A stretch of DNA of 64,000 nt from Linum tenue (lineage: Eukaryota > Streptophyta > Magnoliopsida > Malpighiales > Linaceae). The position numbers and the translations under genes are program-made. Below, one piece after another: positions 1 to 11,954 of this stretch. The stretch spans positions 49,063,134 to 49,127,133 of the forward strand of contig CAMGYJ010000010.1 in the NCBI GenBank assembly GCA_946122785.1. The letters run 5' to 3'. Within the stretch, counting starts at the first letter, position 1; each line of letters starts with the position of its first letter. Under the pieces are notes generated by a model. That model ran no database searches, was not told the origin of the DNA, and saw nothing but the letters and a program-made list of their open reading frames with translations.

Positions 1-189
1 ATGAGACAAACAAGCTTTTTCGATAGGGAAAGCAACTTCTATGTAGCATTTGGAAACTAGTCCTGCACTGCTGTTATGCAACAATGGCTTATGTAAATTC
101 CGTTGACAAAATATGAGCCAAAGAAGAGAATTACCCAAAAGAGCAGAAATAATAAGAGAGAAAAGATATAATCATCAGAAGAGGCTTAC

Positions 190-1614
190 TGTTAAATTTT
201 CAAAGGCACTTCGGAAGCGCTGCAGCAAAAGTTGCATTTCGTTTTCTTCACCTCCATAGAAAGCAATCGATTCAGCATTTTCTCGAACACGGACAAGTCC
301 ATACCGAAAATCTGCTTCTTTCTTCTCTTGCATGAAATTTAAAGAGACCAGTTCCTGAAATAGGGAGAAAAACAGCACGCATTAAATTAAAGCTTTTGAC
401 TGAGAAAAGGATAATGCGTAGATAAGGTAAATGAATGAGCCAGAAAACAGATTTCTACACTAATAGCTGAGAGAAGATTAACCTTTCCAAGATAAACACT
501 AATAGCAGTTCCGCCAACAGAATATACAAGGAGGACGATGAAGAGAGGAGGATAAATTCCATACAAGATGTTGCTAAATGATATCAAGTCAACAGCAGCA
601 TTGAATAGAGCCAATGAGAAGGAAAGAGCAGTCCCAGTGAAGGAACTTAGGTCATCTACGATGCGCTGATCTGGATTATCAATGATGGACTGAGACTGGA
701 TTTTGTAAAATAGCCTGTGTTTCAGATACCGTTGCAAGTAATGCTTTGTCATCCAAGACCTCCATCTTAAAGCAAGAACTTCTCTAGCGTAGTCTCTCAG
801 CACAAAGAACTGCAAATGGCATGAGATGACAAAATAAATAGGTAGTAGTTGATGCTAATCAGGCACAAGGAAGAGAAACGAAAACAAGCGAAAGAATGAA
901 TTGAATACCTAAGGAAATGCAGGAAGAAGAAGGAAGCTTAGCTTAGCCTAGCTATTATATGTTGAGTGGAGTGCTCACCGGTATTCCTCCCGCAAAGGCT
1001 CCCAAATAGTAAACTAGTTGCTTGGTGAACTGCTCTTGATCCTTGTCTTCATTAAACAAGGTAAGGTTGCTTCAATTAAACCCAAGCAAGAAGCACAACA
1101 AATATACAGCAACAAACAAAGAATTTAGCCAGGTTGACTTACTAGCTAAAGCATTGTAAAAGTCCCGGCCGAGGAAGTTGAAGCCAACGCTGATGCCTGT
1201 GGTACCCAAGGTTAGAGCGAAGACGACTGCGAGCTGCAATCGCGCTTCGGCCTTGTCTTCTGAGAACCAGTAGGGAGCAGCCACTTTCCAGAATCTCCGG
1301 AAGAGCGTTCGTATCTCCGGCGCTTTCCTCCGTTCAGCATCTAATCCGGTATCGGTATCATCACTCTCGCCCCGATCTGGAGGTGGCGTCGGTGGGGGTT
1401 GGGAGGGGACGGAGGTGGGCGTAGCGGCAGAGCAAGATGTGGAAATGCGACAGCGGCGACGTTTGGACGTGGCCAGCGTTTCACGATAGTGGTGGACATG
1501 AAGAGGCAGAGGTAGTGGGTAGCGACGCTTGGAAGTCTGGGTAAGTTGGAGATTGGTGGGCGATGATAATAAGAGAATTTGAGCTTTCACCGGCGTCAGT
1601 AGCGTCCCCGCCAT
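190..1614 (-). CDS. ABCD2: ABC transporter D family member 2-like, chloroplastic (5' part only)
   Basis: This is the N-terminal part of a half-size ABC transporter of the plant plastid ABCD2 type (SbmA/BacA-like membrane domain); transport substrate is not established. Exons on the minus strand: 1143-1614, 979-1046, 483-809 and 190-354, all with GT-AG borders and phases that close (344 codons seen). Residues 1-60 are Ser/Arg/Pro-rich like a plastid transit peptide. A hydrophobic span follows at about 126-146, ending in the family motif FNFLGRDFYNAL. Exon 2 carries KDQEQFTKQL. Exon 3 begins FFVLRDYARE and holds LRWRSWMT and the family signature NPDQRI, plus further membrane segments. Exon 4 ends after GLVRVRENAESIAFYGGE. 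The remaining membrane part and the whole ATPase domain lie beyond the left edge. The start is the ATG at 1614, the first in frame. Family assignment is firm; the orthology symbol is from remembered similarity. Confidence 0.93.
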
Positions 1615-2299
1615 ATGGTTTCGCTTGCTACTCTAGTCAGATTAAGATCTTACTTGCTAAAGATACTACCACTGTGCTTGCTTAACCTCTTCTCACTCTC
1701 TGTTTCGCTTCGCATGCACTGCACTGCACTGCACTGCACTGCACATACCTGCGATGAAAATGTTATCCGCATTCGCTTCACTCGACCACCACGACCTTTT
1801 CTGGTGTTCAGTAAGATGCCACTTGCCCAGTACCTAAAATGACATCTTATTGTCGTCTCATTCTCAAACCGGTTTATACATTTGGTTTAATAAGTGGAAT
1901 GGTTCGACCGGTGGTACAATCGATTTATATCAATTCTTACCGATTCAATAAAATATGTAGAAATGTGAAATGACATTAATATAAGGGTAAATACAATAGA
2001 TAACTTCAATATTTAACTTTCAAACTCATAAAATATACAATAAATTAATTGTTAGTAATTAAATTCACTAAAACAACGTCATTTTACTTAGAGCTCTTAA
2101 ATCGATCATGTCGATCATACCCGTGGTGTTCACGCCAGTTGAATTAGGTGCAACCTGTCGGCATGTCACCGACATGACAACCATGGTCTCATCCATCACA
2201 AAGAAGCCATTTTAATTTTTAATACAGTTAAAAAATGACTGGTCGTATGGTTGGACATGGAGCCAAGTAAGTATCGTAGATAGACCAAACCAGAGGTGT
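1615..2299. promoter_or_regulatory. Upstream region of the ABCD2-like gene
   Basis: This is AT-rich non-coding DNA upstream of the transporter start. A pentanucleotide microsatellite (GCACT, nearly six copies) lies at 1716-1744, about 100 bp upstream of the ATG, probably in the 5' leader or core promoter. The 75-codon open frame starting at 1615 runs through this repeat and has no recognisable features. I see no gene here. Confidence 0.5.
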
Positions 2300-2675
2300 T
2301 GTTACATAGATTTCTCGTAAAACCCACGCACGCGAACCTTCGGATACGTTTCTCGAACGTTCTAGAGTAGAGGACCTCCTTGATGGCGAGATCAACCCCA
2401 AATTACCTTATAACTACTCCTAAAAAACATAAAGCAATAAACTCAATTGGGTTCCAATCTTCTCGTGACATTAAACAAAAGACATAGTAAATATTGATAG
2501 GCATAGAAGCCTCCACCTTTTCCTATCTAGGACGTGACTCCTACTCCTACAAGGAACTAACTAACAATAATCAAATCCTACTTGAACAAGGAAACAACTA
2601 ATAAAGACAATAATAATAAAAGACTAATACAATAAGAATAACTAGGCCCAGATAAATAGCCCAATTCTCGTAACA
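2300..2675 (-). mobile_element. LTR of a Ty3/gypsy element (minus strand)
   Basis: On the minus strand the LTR begins TGTTACGAG right after a poly-G purine tract and ends in GTAACA, giving short inverted termini TGTTAC/GTAACA. It is about 376 bp, AT-rich, and abuts gag coding sequence. No second copy of this LTR is visible in the window, so it is either the 3' LTR of a broken element or the result of an internal deletion. Confidence 0.6.
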
Positions 2676-2686
2676 ATCCCCCCCAG
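2676..2686 (-). other. Polypurine tract next to the LTR
   Basis: The minus strand reads GTGCTGGGGGGGAT immediately before the LTR start TGTTACG. A purine run just inside the 3' LTR is the plus-strand primer site of LTR retrotransposons. Here it follows directly on the gag zinc knuckle, with no protease, reverse transcriptase or integrase between. Confidence 0.55.
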
Positions 2687-3430
2687 CACAATCTTATTAG
2701 CACATCGATGGCCAATCGTGAATCGCTCGTCGCAGGGGAAACAAAGCCCTTGAGCTCGGCAACATGCTACTTCCTCTGACGAGATTCTTCGTGCATTGGG
2801 GGTGCGCGACGGTGGTTGTCGAGGCGGTGGCGGTGCCCCCTCCGTCGTCGTCTCCGCCAACGCTCGTGGCGGATTCCACAGCGTCCCACGATGCTTCTCC
2901 AATTCCTTATTCTTCACTTTGGCGAGTCGGATCGCTGCTCTCCCCGTAACCTGGCTTGAACATGCGGATTGAGTCGAAGATTTCAGATTTGAGCCCACCA
3001 ATGAATGAGCCCACTAATGCTTCATCGGTCCAACCATAGCATTGATTGCCCAATCTCTCAAAAGCTAAGAGATAATCGCTTCAAGATCCCGTTTACTTGA
3101 TCTTAGCGAGAGCTTCATGACTCGAGTTGCTCTCCGACAGACAAAATCTAGCCCATAACTCCTAGCGAAATCGGGCCCAAGTCATCACCATCCCAGTCGT
3201 AATGTCGGTGTGCTACATCCATTGCCACCACTGGTTGGCGTCTACCTCCAAATGATAAGATGCGAGTAGCACCTTATCTCTTCTAGAGTCTCTTGAAATT
3301 TGAAAAATTGTTCCACCCGCGCAAACCAATTGGACGGGTCCTCGCCTCCATTATATTACGAAAATTCCAATTGAGCTAGTTTATGACGAAATGGCCCAAC
3401 TCGGTCGTCGGTCTGATCTGAACCAAACCA
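2687..3430 (-). pseudogene. Degenerate Ty3/gypsy gag with zinc knuckle
   Basis: Read on the minus strand, this stretch gives the typical plant Ty3/gypsy capsid order. Near 3360-3230 there are GGEDPSNWFARVEQFF, a frame break, then the VDANQWWQW-type block. Closer to the LTR, at 3001-2690, an open frame ends in RRISSEEVACCRAQGLCFPC followed by DERFTIGHRC, the CCHC nucleocapsid knuckle common in these elements. Frames are interrupted, so it is dead. GC-rich sequence between 3430 and about 3930 may be the gag N-terminus or unrelated filler; I could not assign it. Confidence 0.65.
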
Positions 3431-4010
3431 ATGCGACTATGATGGATCACCCAGCCCGCGAATCATCTCACCTAGGCTCAGTGGCCACGGCCTACTCTCG
3501 CCAGAGCCAGCGCCCGTGCCTGGTCTGCCTGGGCCCTTGGCCCTCCTAGCCCACTCAGCCCGCTCGGGCCTCCTGGTCCTCTCGTCCCACCTGTCACGGT
3601 CGGCCCAGCTCCGCAGCCCTAGCCTCCGTTCGCCCCACTCGCTCTGTCCAAGAAGCCCACACCCGAAGCCCATATTGCCTTGCCTTCTCTTTGACCCGCA
3701 ACCAGATTGGTGGTGGACCTAGATCCTGGCCCGGCCCATCCTGATCCCATCATAATAAACCAGGGCGGTAGTAAACCTTGCCGACCCAATCAGCCTAGCC
3801 GTCGCGCCCGCCACCTACACCCCTCTGGAAATCCTCCTCCAATCAGACCCAACTCGAAGCTGACTGGGCCGATTTTGCCACCGACGAATCTCGATGTAAA
3901 CATCACCCTTGCTCTTGTCCCGCGTCCATAAGCCACAACCACCCTGGCCATCCTAGTATTCACTGGCATGCATCCTGCCGGATGCCCAGATCGAGTTGAC
4001 ATGTGCTGGT
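3431..4010. other. GC-rich unassigned stretch
   Basis: This stretch is markedly richer in G and C than its surroundings and holds open frames on both strands (for example 3437-3673 minus and 3516-3931 plus). The predicted proteins are low-complexity (Pro, Arg, Ser) with no recognisable domain. It lies between the gag remnant and the Athila/Tat-type 3' region, so it is most likely retroelement-derived. Confidence 0.35.
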
Positions 4011-6287
4011 GGCTATACCCACCGTGTGCATGACCACCATCTGAAGCTGTACCTCAAGAGCGATGTGGATCCACTCTTGGAGGCACCTGTTCTTACACCG
4101 CCATGAGCATCCACCGTTAGCGTCCAGCTAAAGATGGTAAAGAAGCGCTTGTGGGGAGGCAACCCCACCTCGGTTTTTGAGTCTTTGTGTTTGTTTTGAG
4201 TCTTTCTGAAGTCGGTCCCGTGGCTTTCGGGTGTCATATTTTTGCCTGTGTTTATGTGGAGTTTTGAGTCGGATCCCAAACGTGTTGATTGCTTGGAAAT
4301 GTGGTGTTTTGGGGGTAGTAGAACAGGTTCGGTAGTAAACACACGGTCGGGAACACGGTCGTGTTCCTGCCCGTGTTCTCCCCCAACTTGCCATTTGCTC
4401 TCAATATAAAAAGCACGGGCGTTACACAAAGGAGACACGACCGTGTTTCTCCCCATATCTGCACGTGGTTCTGCCTCGCCCCCATCTGTGCTCGGCTTAA
4501 AAAGCATGGGCGACTGGGTCAGGGAACATGACCGTGTCCCTACTTGTGTTCGCCCATGTTTGTTTTCTTTTATTTGTTTTTGGTTTTCCACTTGGAAATA
4601 TAGTTGTTTTCTCAATCACCCAGTGTGTTTTGATAAATCCAGCTCCGTGCCTTTGGACTGGCCCCTTCCAGTCTCACATTCTTGATTGGTCCACTCTCCA
4701 GTTTCCGCCTTCTGTCGTGCGTTCCCGGTAACATCATTCATCTTCCCTCTGCTCCATTGAGGGCAATGTCGAACTTAAGTGTGTGGGGTGCTTTGTGCTT
4801 CTTGGAACTTATGTTTGTGTGCTTGGAGCCTAGTACACAGTCCAAATCTCAAGATTTGAGGGCTCCAAGTACTGATGTTTGCATGTTCATATGATCACTG
4901 TGGTTTTATGTAGTGAATCAATTGAATGTTATCATTGATGCATGATAACTTGTTTGTAACTAAAACAACCTATAATGATGACTGAGACATGCAGTAGAGT
5001 TGTGTAGGGGTTCAGTTTTTCAAATGTTTGCTTACCAACTGCGACTTGGATTGATCACTCATTTTTTATAGTCGTTTATGCATCTAGTTTAGGGAATCAG
5101 AATGAGAGGTAGAGCATATAAGTAACCATGTGAGATTTGAGCATGCTCTTTTCTTTCTTATGCGATAGATCCCTCTTCCATGACGTGTAGCATTCATGTT
5201 GCCACTAATTAGGACGATGGATGCATAGGATCAACCCACGACCAAATTAATTGTCCTAGTGTGTCATACCCCCTAGTAAGCCCCTTTGAGCCGTGTAACT
5301 TTCTTTCTTTTGTGTCTACAATGAAAAATCACCCTTATGCAGCTCTTAGAGGTTTCACAAAGTGGTTTTTGCATGTTTTCTGCTGTTTTTTGCTGGAAAT
5401 AAGGTGAGGATTGGAGGTAGTTCTTAAAGGTTGGGCATGTGCTTGCAAAGATAAAAAGAATGTAGCAAAAGTGGTGGTTTTCTAAGAACAAAAACAAAAC
5501 TATAAAATGAAAGAAAAAGAGAGCCACCACTAAAATATGAATCATGCTCATTAAATAGTATTTCTTAGCATCTTGGCTTGAAAGTACTAACATGTTGTAA
5601 CCTCCTTCACTCTTGTGATTTAAGAACTTGATTAATGCAAAATAGTAGAGAGAAATTAAATGGTTCGAATGAATGTTGTTGTGTTGGTTTTGGAACTGTG
5701 GTACCTTGTGTAATGAATTCTTCCACCACCTAAAATGCATTTTCCCCATGTCCAAGATCCTAGCCAGTCATCTGCACCTGTGTTTAAGACCTCATGACTA
5801 GTTAGTGGTGACAGTCGATATGTGAACTCTAGCATTTAGAGGCTACTGTTAGGGATTGAGAGAATGAGTATGCACACATCTTGCATCAAATTTTGTCCTG
5901 ACCCCACTGGTCGAGAGTGAGTGATTCAATTTTCATATTATATACCCCGACGAGGACCTAAATTGTTTGGTCTTGCTTCTGATGTCTTGAATTTTATGTA
6001 TGAGGTAACTGTTTTGAATGAGTGGTTGAGTTAAGTCTATGTTGGTCGGTGAAGAGAAGGGAGACTCTTCTTCTTCCCGATTTTGCTGCACTCGAATGTC
6101 ATTTGTGGTGGTTGCCCTGGAATTTGCTGTTGTTGTTCATGTGTTGGTGTCTAAAAGCTAGTAAGGTTCACGTGTTTTGTGCCTATATGATATGTCCCCA
6201 AAGTTGGCATGGTTAAAAGTTTTTAAACTTACCTTGTGTCTGACTTAGTTTGCTTGGGGACAAGGAAACGATTAAGTGTGGAGAATT
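4011..6287 (+). mobile_element. 3' internal region of an Athila/Tat-type Ty3/gypsy element
   Basis: The stretch carries sequence landmarks of the long 3' spacer of plant Athila/Tat-type elements. These are the end-of-pol sequence around 4150-4170 (GCTTGTGGGGAGGCAACCCC), a 'ttgagggcaatgtc' plus 'aagtgtgtggggtg' block near 4758-4790, a 'ccctttgagcc' block near 5281, and 'gcttggggacaaggaaacg' followed by 'aagtgtggagaattTGATAA' at 6252-6290, which is the purine tract running into the LTR. Palindromic copies of an 'acacggtcg' motif lie at 4340-4540. No intact gene is present; the pol body is missing on the left. Confidence 0.6.
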
Positions 6288-7336
6288 TGATAACGTCGTA
6301 TTTGCACATGTTTGCACCCTTGTTTCTTAAGCATTTTGGCTCGAATTTGTGTTTCCTTGGCCTATTTTTTGCTAGTTTGTGCTCTTTTGTCACATTTCAT
6401 ATCCTAGTCATTGAATGAAGGCTTAGGTGCGAGTTTCGGGTCATTTGGAGGTCATTCGGTGAAGCTGGAGCAGAACACGGTCATCCCATGCCTAGGACAC
6501 AACTGTGTTTCATCCGAAGTCCCGCTCATGCTTTTTAGTGCGAGCGTGTTTTAGTCTCGGGAGCAGAACAAGAGCGGGCATCTTCCAGAACACGACCATA
6601 TCCACAAAGAGCCTCGCCCATGGATTTTATGCCGAGGGTTGGATCATGAAGGCTGATGAAGAATGGAAATCACGGGCAAGACATGTTGATTTTAATCAAT
6701 TGAGGAATCTTGATTGTAATGACTTTTGGATGATTTTAATCAATTGAGGCATGTTTATTGAGTCAATTGGATCATGATCAATTTCTCTTGACTTCTGCTT
6801 TAACCTATGATAGATAGAATCTGATTAGGTTATAAGAGCTTCTTCAATTGATAGAAGTGAGTTGATTGTACGAGAGTCAGTCAATTCAATGCTTTGTAGG
6901 AATTCGCTGCAAGTAAAGGGGATCTGTGTGAATCGCCTTAGCAGTCTATATTGGTGAAGGCTATTCGCCTGCTGGGTATTCTGTCTAAGAGCGCTTGGTC
7001 AGTTTAAGAGATTCCAAGCTATTTTCGGATCTTTCGCAGTCTAATCGACGGTAAAACAACCAAAGAAAATAACAACTTGAACCTAAATAAGGAGTTAGGG
7101 GGACTCATTCCCGAGTGACTCTCCACTTGCTCCAAAAAACCGAACAATTTACTGCTTTCTTTCTGTTTTAGTTTAAACTCATTCTCACTCAACTTTCCCC
7201 GCTAGATAATAGATAATCACGGAGTAGGCAGTATATCTAGGCCCCCGGGTTGACTTTTATTACTTGTCCCACTATACAACATTTCCATTCTACGATTACA
7301 CTTGGTCATAGTTTGGTGTTGTGTCGTAGCGAGTCA
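6288..7336 (+). mobile_element. 3' LTR of the Athila/Tat-type element
   Basis: The LTR starts TGATAACGTCG right after the purine tract and ends GTCGTAGCGAGTCA, so it has TG...CA ends. It aligns along most of its length with the LTRs at 7975-9436 and 51849-53411. Shared blocks are the start 'gtatttgcacatg', the middle 'gattaggttaagagagctt' and 'ggtattctgtc', and the end 'ccactatac...ttacacttgg'. The matching 5' LTR was not found. Confidence 0.7.
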
Positions 7337-7974
7337 ACTATCTTTTTTTCCTTGCTTGCACCTTCTCTTTGCTCCTTGGGTGAATTGGATCTTCAATTAA
7401 GCTCACCCAAGGTGTTTCTCTCTCTAAAGACTTCCCAAAACCCTAATTTTCTCTCTCTCTCAATTGGCTCCCTTGACAAGTGCAATGACTCTTCTATTTA
7501 TAGGCCTTGGAAATCTCGAGCAAGTTCATGGCCAAGGGCTGAAAGATCACGGTTAGGGATGGCTATTTGGTACGGGCTAATTGGTTTTACTCGAAACCGG
7601 ACAGTATAACCCGGACCGAGACTGGAACCATAACCGAATAACAAACAAGCCAATTTAACCGGATCAGATCGTACAACCACCCCTAATCACGGGCGTGATC
7701 TGACCATGATGACCTGCGATCTTAAGCTTTGTCGAATAGTCTTGGCAGAGCGAGAGATCATCCCCTGTATTTGTGGCTGCAGACTTGGCCTCGCCGCCGT
7801 AATCTTTGTCTCGGCTTCCTTCAACATGACATACGATCCACCTTGCACAACTCTCTATCCATTCTTTGGCATTTCCTCAAAGATTGTGGTTGAAATCTTC
7901 TAGCTGTGGCCCGCGTTCCTCTAGCTTGATTTCACGTGTTGCTTTCTCGGCTGAGATCCAACTCTTTAGGGCTT
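7337..7974. other. Spacer between two LTRs, containing a small MITE
   Basis: This is non-coding or decayed element sequence between the 3' LTR and the next solo LTR. It contains the hAT MITE listed separately. The ORFs here are short and lack recognisable motifs. Confidence 0.4.
7554..7685. mobile_element. Short hAT-type MITE, 132 bp
   Basis: The element has inverted ends TAGGGATGGCTATTTGG and the complement of ACCACCCCTA. It is flanked by the 8-bp duplication ATCACGGT (7546-7553) and ATCACGGG (7686-7693), one mismatch. Its ends and 'ccggacagtataacccggacc' core relate it to the larger MITEs at 27829 and 36689. Eight-base duplications are the hallmark of hAT elements. Confidence 0.8.
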
Positions 7975-9436
7975 TGATGACTCGATATTTACACATGTTT
8001 TCCCTCTGCTTCTTGATCGTTTAAGCTTGCATTATCGCTTTTTTGGCCTATTTTACGTTAGGTTATGTTCCTTTGTCACATTTTAGGTCCTAGCGAGTAA
8101 AGGGAGGCATAGGCGCAAGTTTCAAGTCAATCGGAGATCAATTGGCGATTCGGGAGAAGAAACTAGGACATGACCTGAAGAAGAATGGATTTCTACCTCA
8201 CTTATGGATAAAGAATCATGCAAGCTTGTCATGAAAAGAAATAGGACGAGACTACGATCGTCTAGGAGCAAACGACAACTGATTCAGAGTTCGGACGAGG
8301 GAGAAACGAAGCATTGAATATAGGGAACATGTTTGGCGGAAGAAACACGGGCAAACTACCCTATAAACACGACCGTGTTTCGTCTGGCACCTGCCAGTGC
8401 TTTTTATGCCGAGCCTCTCTTGTGAAGACTTCTCAAGGGATTTAAAACATGGGCGGGACCAAAACACGGGCAGGACTAAACACGGTCGGTGTTCCCGACC
8501 GTGTTTTTGTCCCTGCTCGGGTATAAGTATGTTTTTTGCGATTTTAGAGAGAGAGAGCTGGGTTTTGGATCCCAAACACCCAAGGGACGAACCAAAGAGA
8601 GAAAGAGAAATTTGAGGGCACTCTTGGAGTGGAATTGGAGGATTTCTTTGCCTTGGAAGCTCGAGGAACAAGCCTGGACTTGAAGATTGATCATCTAAAG
8701 ATTCTTACTGCATTCTCTCTCTCTTCTCTATGGAGTAACTTTTTTTCACTTACGTTTTGAGGAACCCTAGCCATGTTTTTTTGATGGGATGATTGTATGA
8801 GTACTCTTACTTGATAATCTTGAGTTCATATTCAATCTATGCATGTTTTCATGATTCAATTCTGCTTTAGTCGAGATTATTGATTCTGCTTTGATCCTAT
8901 GAGAGCGAATACCTAATTAGGTCAATAGAGCACCAAAGATTGATAGTATTGGATTGATTGCTTTAGTCGAGGGTCAATGCTTTGTATCGATTGAAAACCT
9001 CATTCGATAGAGGGAGTCTAGTTCAGAACGCCTTGATCGGTTGTTCTAGAGAAGGATACGTCCCTCTAGGCAATTGACTCAAGAGGGCTTTGTTCCTTTA
9101 GTCGAGGCTTAAGGTCTAGTTAAGGATTCTCTGCACTGTGAATGAAAGTGAAACAGGTTAAAGATCATCAATCATTAATCTGTCTAGTGGCTAGGGGGAA
9201 TCATACCTAAGTGAGTTCCCAACCTGTAATTAGATTAACTTTAACTGTAGTTTCTAGAGTAGTTTTAGTTGTTCTATCTTAATTTGGTTTGCTAGATAAT
9301 GAACTAAAGCTGAGTAATAGTAAATCTAGAGACCCGTGGATTCGATATTTATTACTTGAGCCACCATACTGCAGTCCCTTTCATTGGTTACACTTGGCCT
9401 TTGTCAGGAGTTGTGTCATAGCGAGTAAGCCAGTCA
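7975..9436 (+). mobile_element. Solo LTR (Athila/Tat-type) with 5-bp target duplication
   Basis: The LTR begins TGATGACTCGATATTTACAC and ends GCCAGTCA. It is flanked by GGCTT at 7970-7974 and 9437-9441. No internal sequence is attached, so it is a solo LTR. A 12-bp perfect inverted repeat (8478-8489 and 8495-8506) sits just upstream of a TATA-like 'gtataagtat' (8520-8529) and of a block conserved with the LTR at 51.8 kb ('gagctgggttttggatccc'). Confidence 0.8.
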
Positions 9437-9647
9437 GGCTTTGATCTTTGTGTTTGCTCCTTTTCACCCATTTTTTCCAACACTTTAGTCTCCCCCCCCC
9501 CCTTTTGCTTGTAATGTTAAGTGCAACCTAAAACGACAAGATATAACAAGAGGGAAAAAATCTAGGCTACAAATGACGTTTTATAAATCAATTCACTCAA
9601 AATGACAACAAAACACCTAATAAATGAAGGCTAAATAAAGTTTTTGG
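9437..9647. other. No gene seen
   Basis: This is AT-rich sequence with a poly-C run near 9493-9504 and no open frame of note. It lies between the solo LTR and a protease fragment and is probably retroelement spacer. Confidence 0.4.
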
Positions 9648-9840
9648 TGTTATCAACTTCCTGACTACCTCGTGATCGACATGAAGACAAGCAAAGAATA
9701 TTCAACCCTTTTTGGAAAGCCATTCCTTGCCACTACTGGAGCAAGAATTGATGTTGTCCATGGATAACTAACCTCAATAGTGGGGAAGCTCCTATATAAA
9801 GTGGAGAAGCCAATCAAAAGAAGTGAACAACTCGAGAGTA
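9648..9840 (+). pseudogene. Retroviral-type protease fragment of a Ty3/gypsy element
   Basis: The plus strand reads LLVIDMKTSKEYSTLFGKPF then LATTGARIDVVHG, a stop, and LTSIVGKLLYKVEKPI. This matches the C-terminal half of the aspartic protease of plant Ty3/gypsy elements, where '(I/L)LGRPFLATAGAxIDV' is characteristic. The in-frame stop and missing N-terminal DTG-type active site show that it is dead. Sequence to about 10170 may be further decayed gag-pol. Confidence 0.55.
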
Positions 9841-10169
9841 TCCAGATGACGAGATCAAATTTTGATTTGGTTCTCTAGTTAAGGGTTACGCAAACATGAT
9901 AGTTCATCACCATGATCAAGACCCAAAGTATGAAGGAGAGTTGAATGAGGTTCCTTCAATTCTAGATCTGAAGTTAGCTCAAACGACACTAAGGATAGCA
10001 GTACAAGGAAAAATATGATGCTAGAGAAGATCGAGGAGCTAGAGCATGAGATGCCAGAAAAGTATTAGGAGTTCATCTTTCGTCATCAACAATGATCAAA
10101 TCATTGCAACCAGATGGGAAGATGAAGATGAAATGAAGCTTGGTCATGAAATCAACTAAAAGTGAGCCT

Positions 10170-11530
10170 CGCTGAGCCTATCTCAAAGGCATAAAAGATA
10201 GAGCAATTCATGGGAGGAACACAAAGGGAAGCAGCGGCGGCCACCCCTGCCGTACTACCGTCGCTGCCCTAGCCTCTATAAACCCCTCATTTGGGCCACC
10301 ATAACCACACAACCCTTCATTTTTCACTTCCCCTTCTCTCTCTTAACCAAAAAAAAAACCTCTCCATTCTCTCTAGGATTCAAATTTTCTTCCAAAACCT
10401 TCAACTTTCAATCACCAATGCCACCTCCAAAACTCAAAATGTTACCCTCAAATTCAAGATACCACCTACCCATCATCAAACAAACAAAGCCCAACCAATG
10501 AAAATCCAAAAACCTCACAGAAAAAGCCTCGTTGGCTTGAACTGCAACTACACCATTCCCTATTCTCTCTCTTTGTTCTTCGACTTTCCTTTGATTTTTT
10601 TGCACTTGTCATCAATCCAAGTAAGTACCTATGATCTTTAGATGAAATTCAGAGCTTTAACCATGAATTTAGGACTCTGATTGGGGATTTCAAAGCTTCC
10701 AATTGCTTGACAAATGGGGAGTCTTCTCTATTTAATTTTTGGCCTATGCTAGGCACAATAGATGTTCATGAATGCACGATGATAGCTTGTATGCTTAGAA
10801 ATGAGATTTCCTGGTGCTTATGATGATCTTAATTGAATGTATGTTGGATGGATTGACGAATTTTAGTAAAGGTCATGACAAAATTTTCAAAATTCTAACA
10901 TAGCATCTTTTCAAATTGAGCTTTTAATGTCAAAGCTATACTAAATTTTTGGTACGAGTATGAAATTTCGAGATTTCAATGGGAATAGGGCATTGTTAGT
11001 TTTTGCTTTCATGGCTAAGTTGGATAAAATGTCTAGCCATTTTACTTGTGACAACTTATCAATCGACCTTTGCCTAATCGTATAACTTGAAGTTTTTGAA
11101 GTTTCAAAATGTTCAAGATAATTACTTCATGCAACTTCTATATTTTGAACTTGAATATTTCCTATCTTTGCATGTGCTTAAATGACATATAAAGTGGTAG
11201 AAATTACTATCTTTTTAATACGTGCTTACGAACTTATATGATTAGTGTTGATGTGACTTGAATCGGACTATCTAGCTATGACTGGATATCACGGGGGTCT
11301 CGCTTCTCGGTCAGTGAAATTGGCTTGGAGTATTATAAATACTTCGCACACTCCTCTGTAATCTGTATCCCCTCGAAGTATATTGAAACTGGATCTCTCA
11401 TGCTCGTGGACTAGCTAACACACATTGTGTTAGTGAACAACGTAAATTGTGGGTAGTGTTTGTTTTTCGTTTTTTGTTTTCTTGCTTTGTCGAATCCTTA
11501 TATTTCCCGATCCACAGAGAAACAGTCGTG
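10170..11530 (+). mobile_element. Probable 5' LTR/leader of a second Ty3/gypsy-type element
   Basis: A TATA-like 'ctctataaa' near 10275 is followed by a CT/A-rich leader. A second segment near 11290-11520 ends in 'tcgaatccttatatttcccg'. The 116-codon open frame at 10291-10641 is low in complexity and is more likely leader sequence than protein. The call rests on position just upstream of a gag-like frame; I did not find a matching LTR downstream and could not fix the ends. Confidence 0.3.
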
Positions 11531-11954
11531 ACAATTAGCTTATAGCAGAAGCCACTCTCTTAAAGTGTGGGGTTACCCCCTACTATCTATGCTAATTTGA
11601 TTTCTTTTGAGCAAGAAAATGAATCGAATGCCCAGCAGGTTAAAGAGGCACAAGAAGAAGGGAGATGATGGTGCTTCTTCTTCACTAGGACCACAACATC
11701 CTAGTTCACCTCAAGCGGAGCTAGAGTATATAACACCTTGAAGGTATGCATGACTCACCAGGAGGGAGCCAATAATCATGATAAAGGAGGAGGAGAATTC
11801 AAGGGACTCAAGCACCTAGTTTCTATTTATTCGAAGATCCTTCCGTAACAGCAGTAGAAAGCTACCAATGTCGGTCTCTTGTCATTATTCAACATCAATG
11901 GAGAGAGAAACGATGTTCTCACTCGAGAGTTTCTAGCTAAATTGACAGTGGGTC

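Noticed and set aside
1615..1842. Open frame divergent from ABCD2
   Set aside because: It overlaps a GCACT microsatellite, giving artificial repeats, and has no similarity I recognise.
5273..5755. 160-codon minus-strand frame with a hydrophobic segment, env-like at first sight
   Set aside because: It lies antisense in the AT-rich 3' spacer of a Ty3/gypsy element, has low complexity and no fusion-protein or membrane-protein motif.
8252..8671. 139-codon minus-strand frame in the LTR
   Set aside because: It lies within a solo LTR, is repeated in altered form at 52129-52573, and has no domain.
10291..10641. 116-codon plus-strand frame
   Set aside because: The composition is CT/A-rich leader-like, with poly-Lys/Asn stretches and no domain; it is probably retroelement leader.
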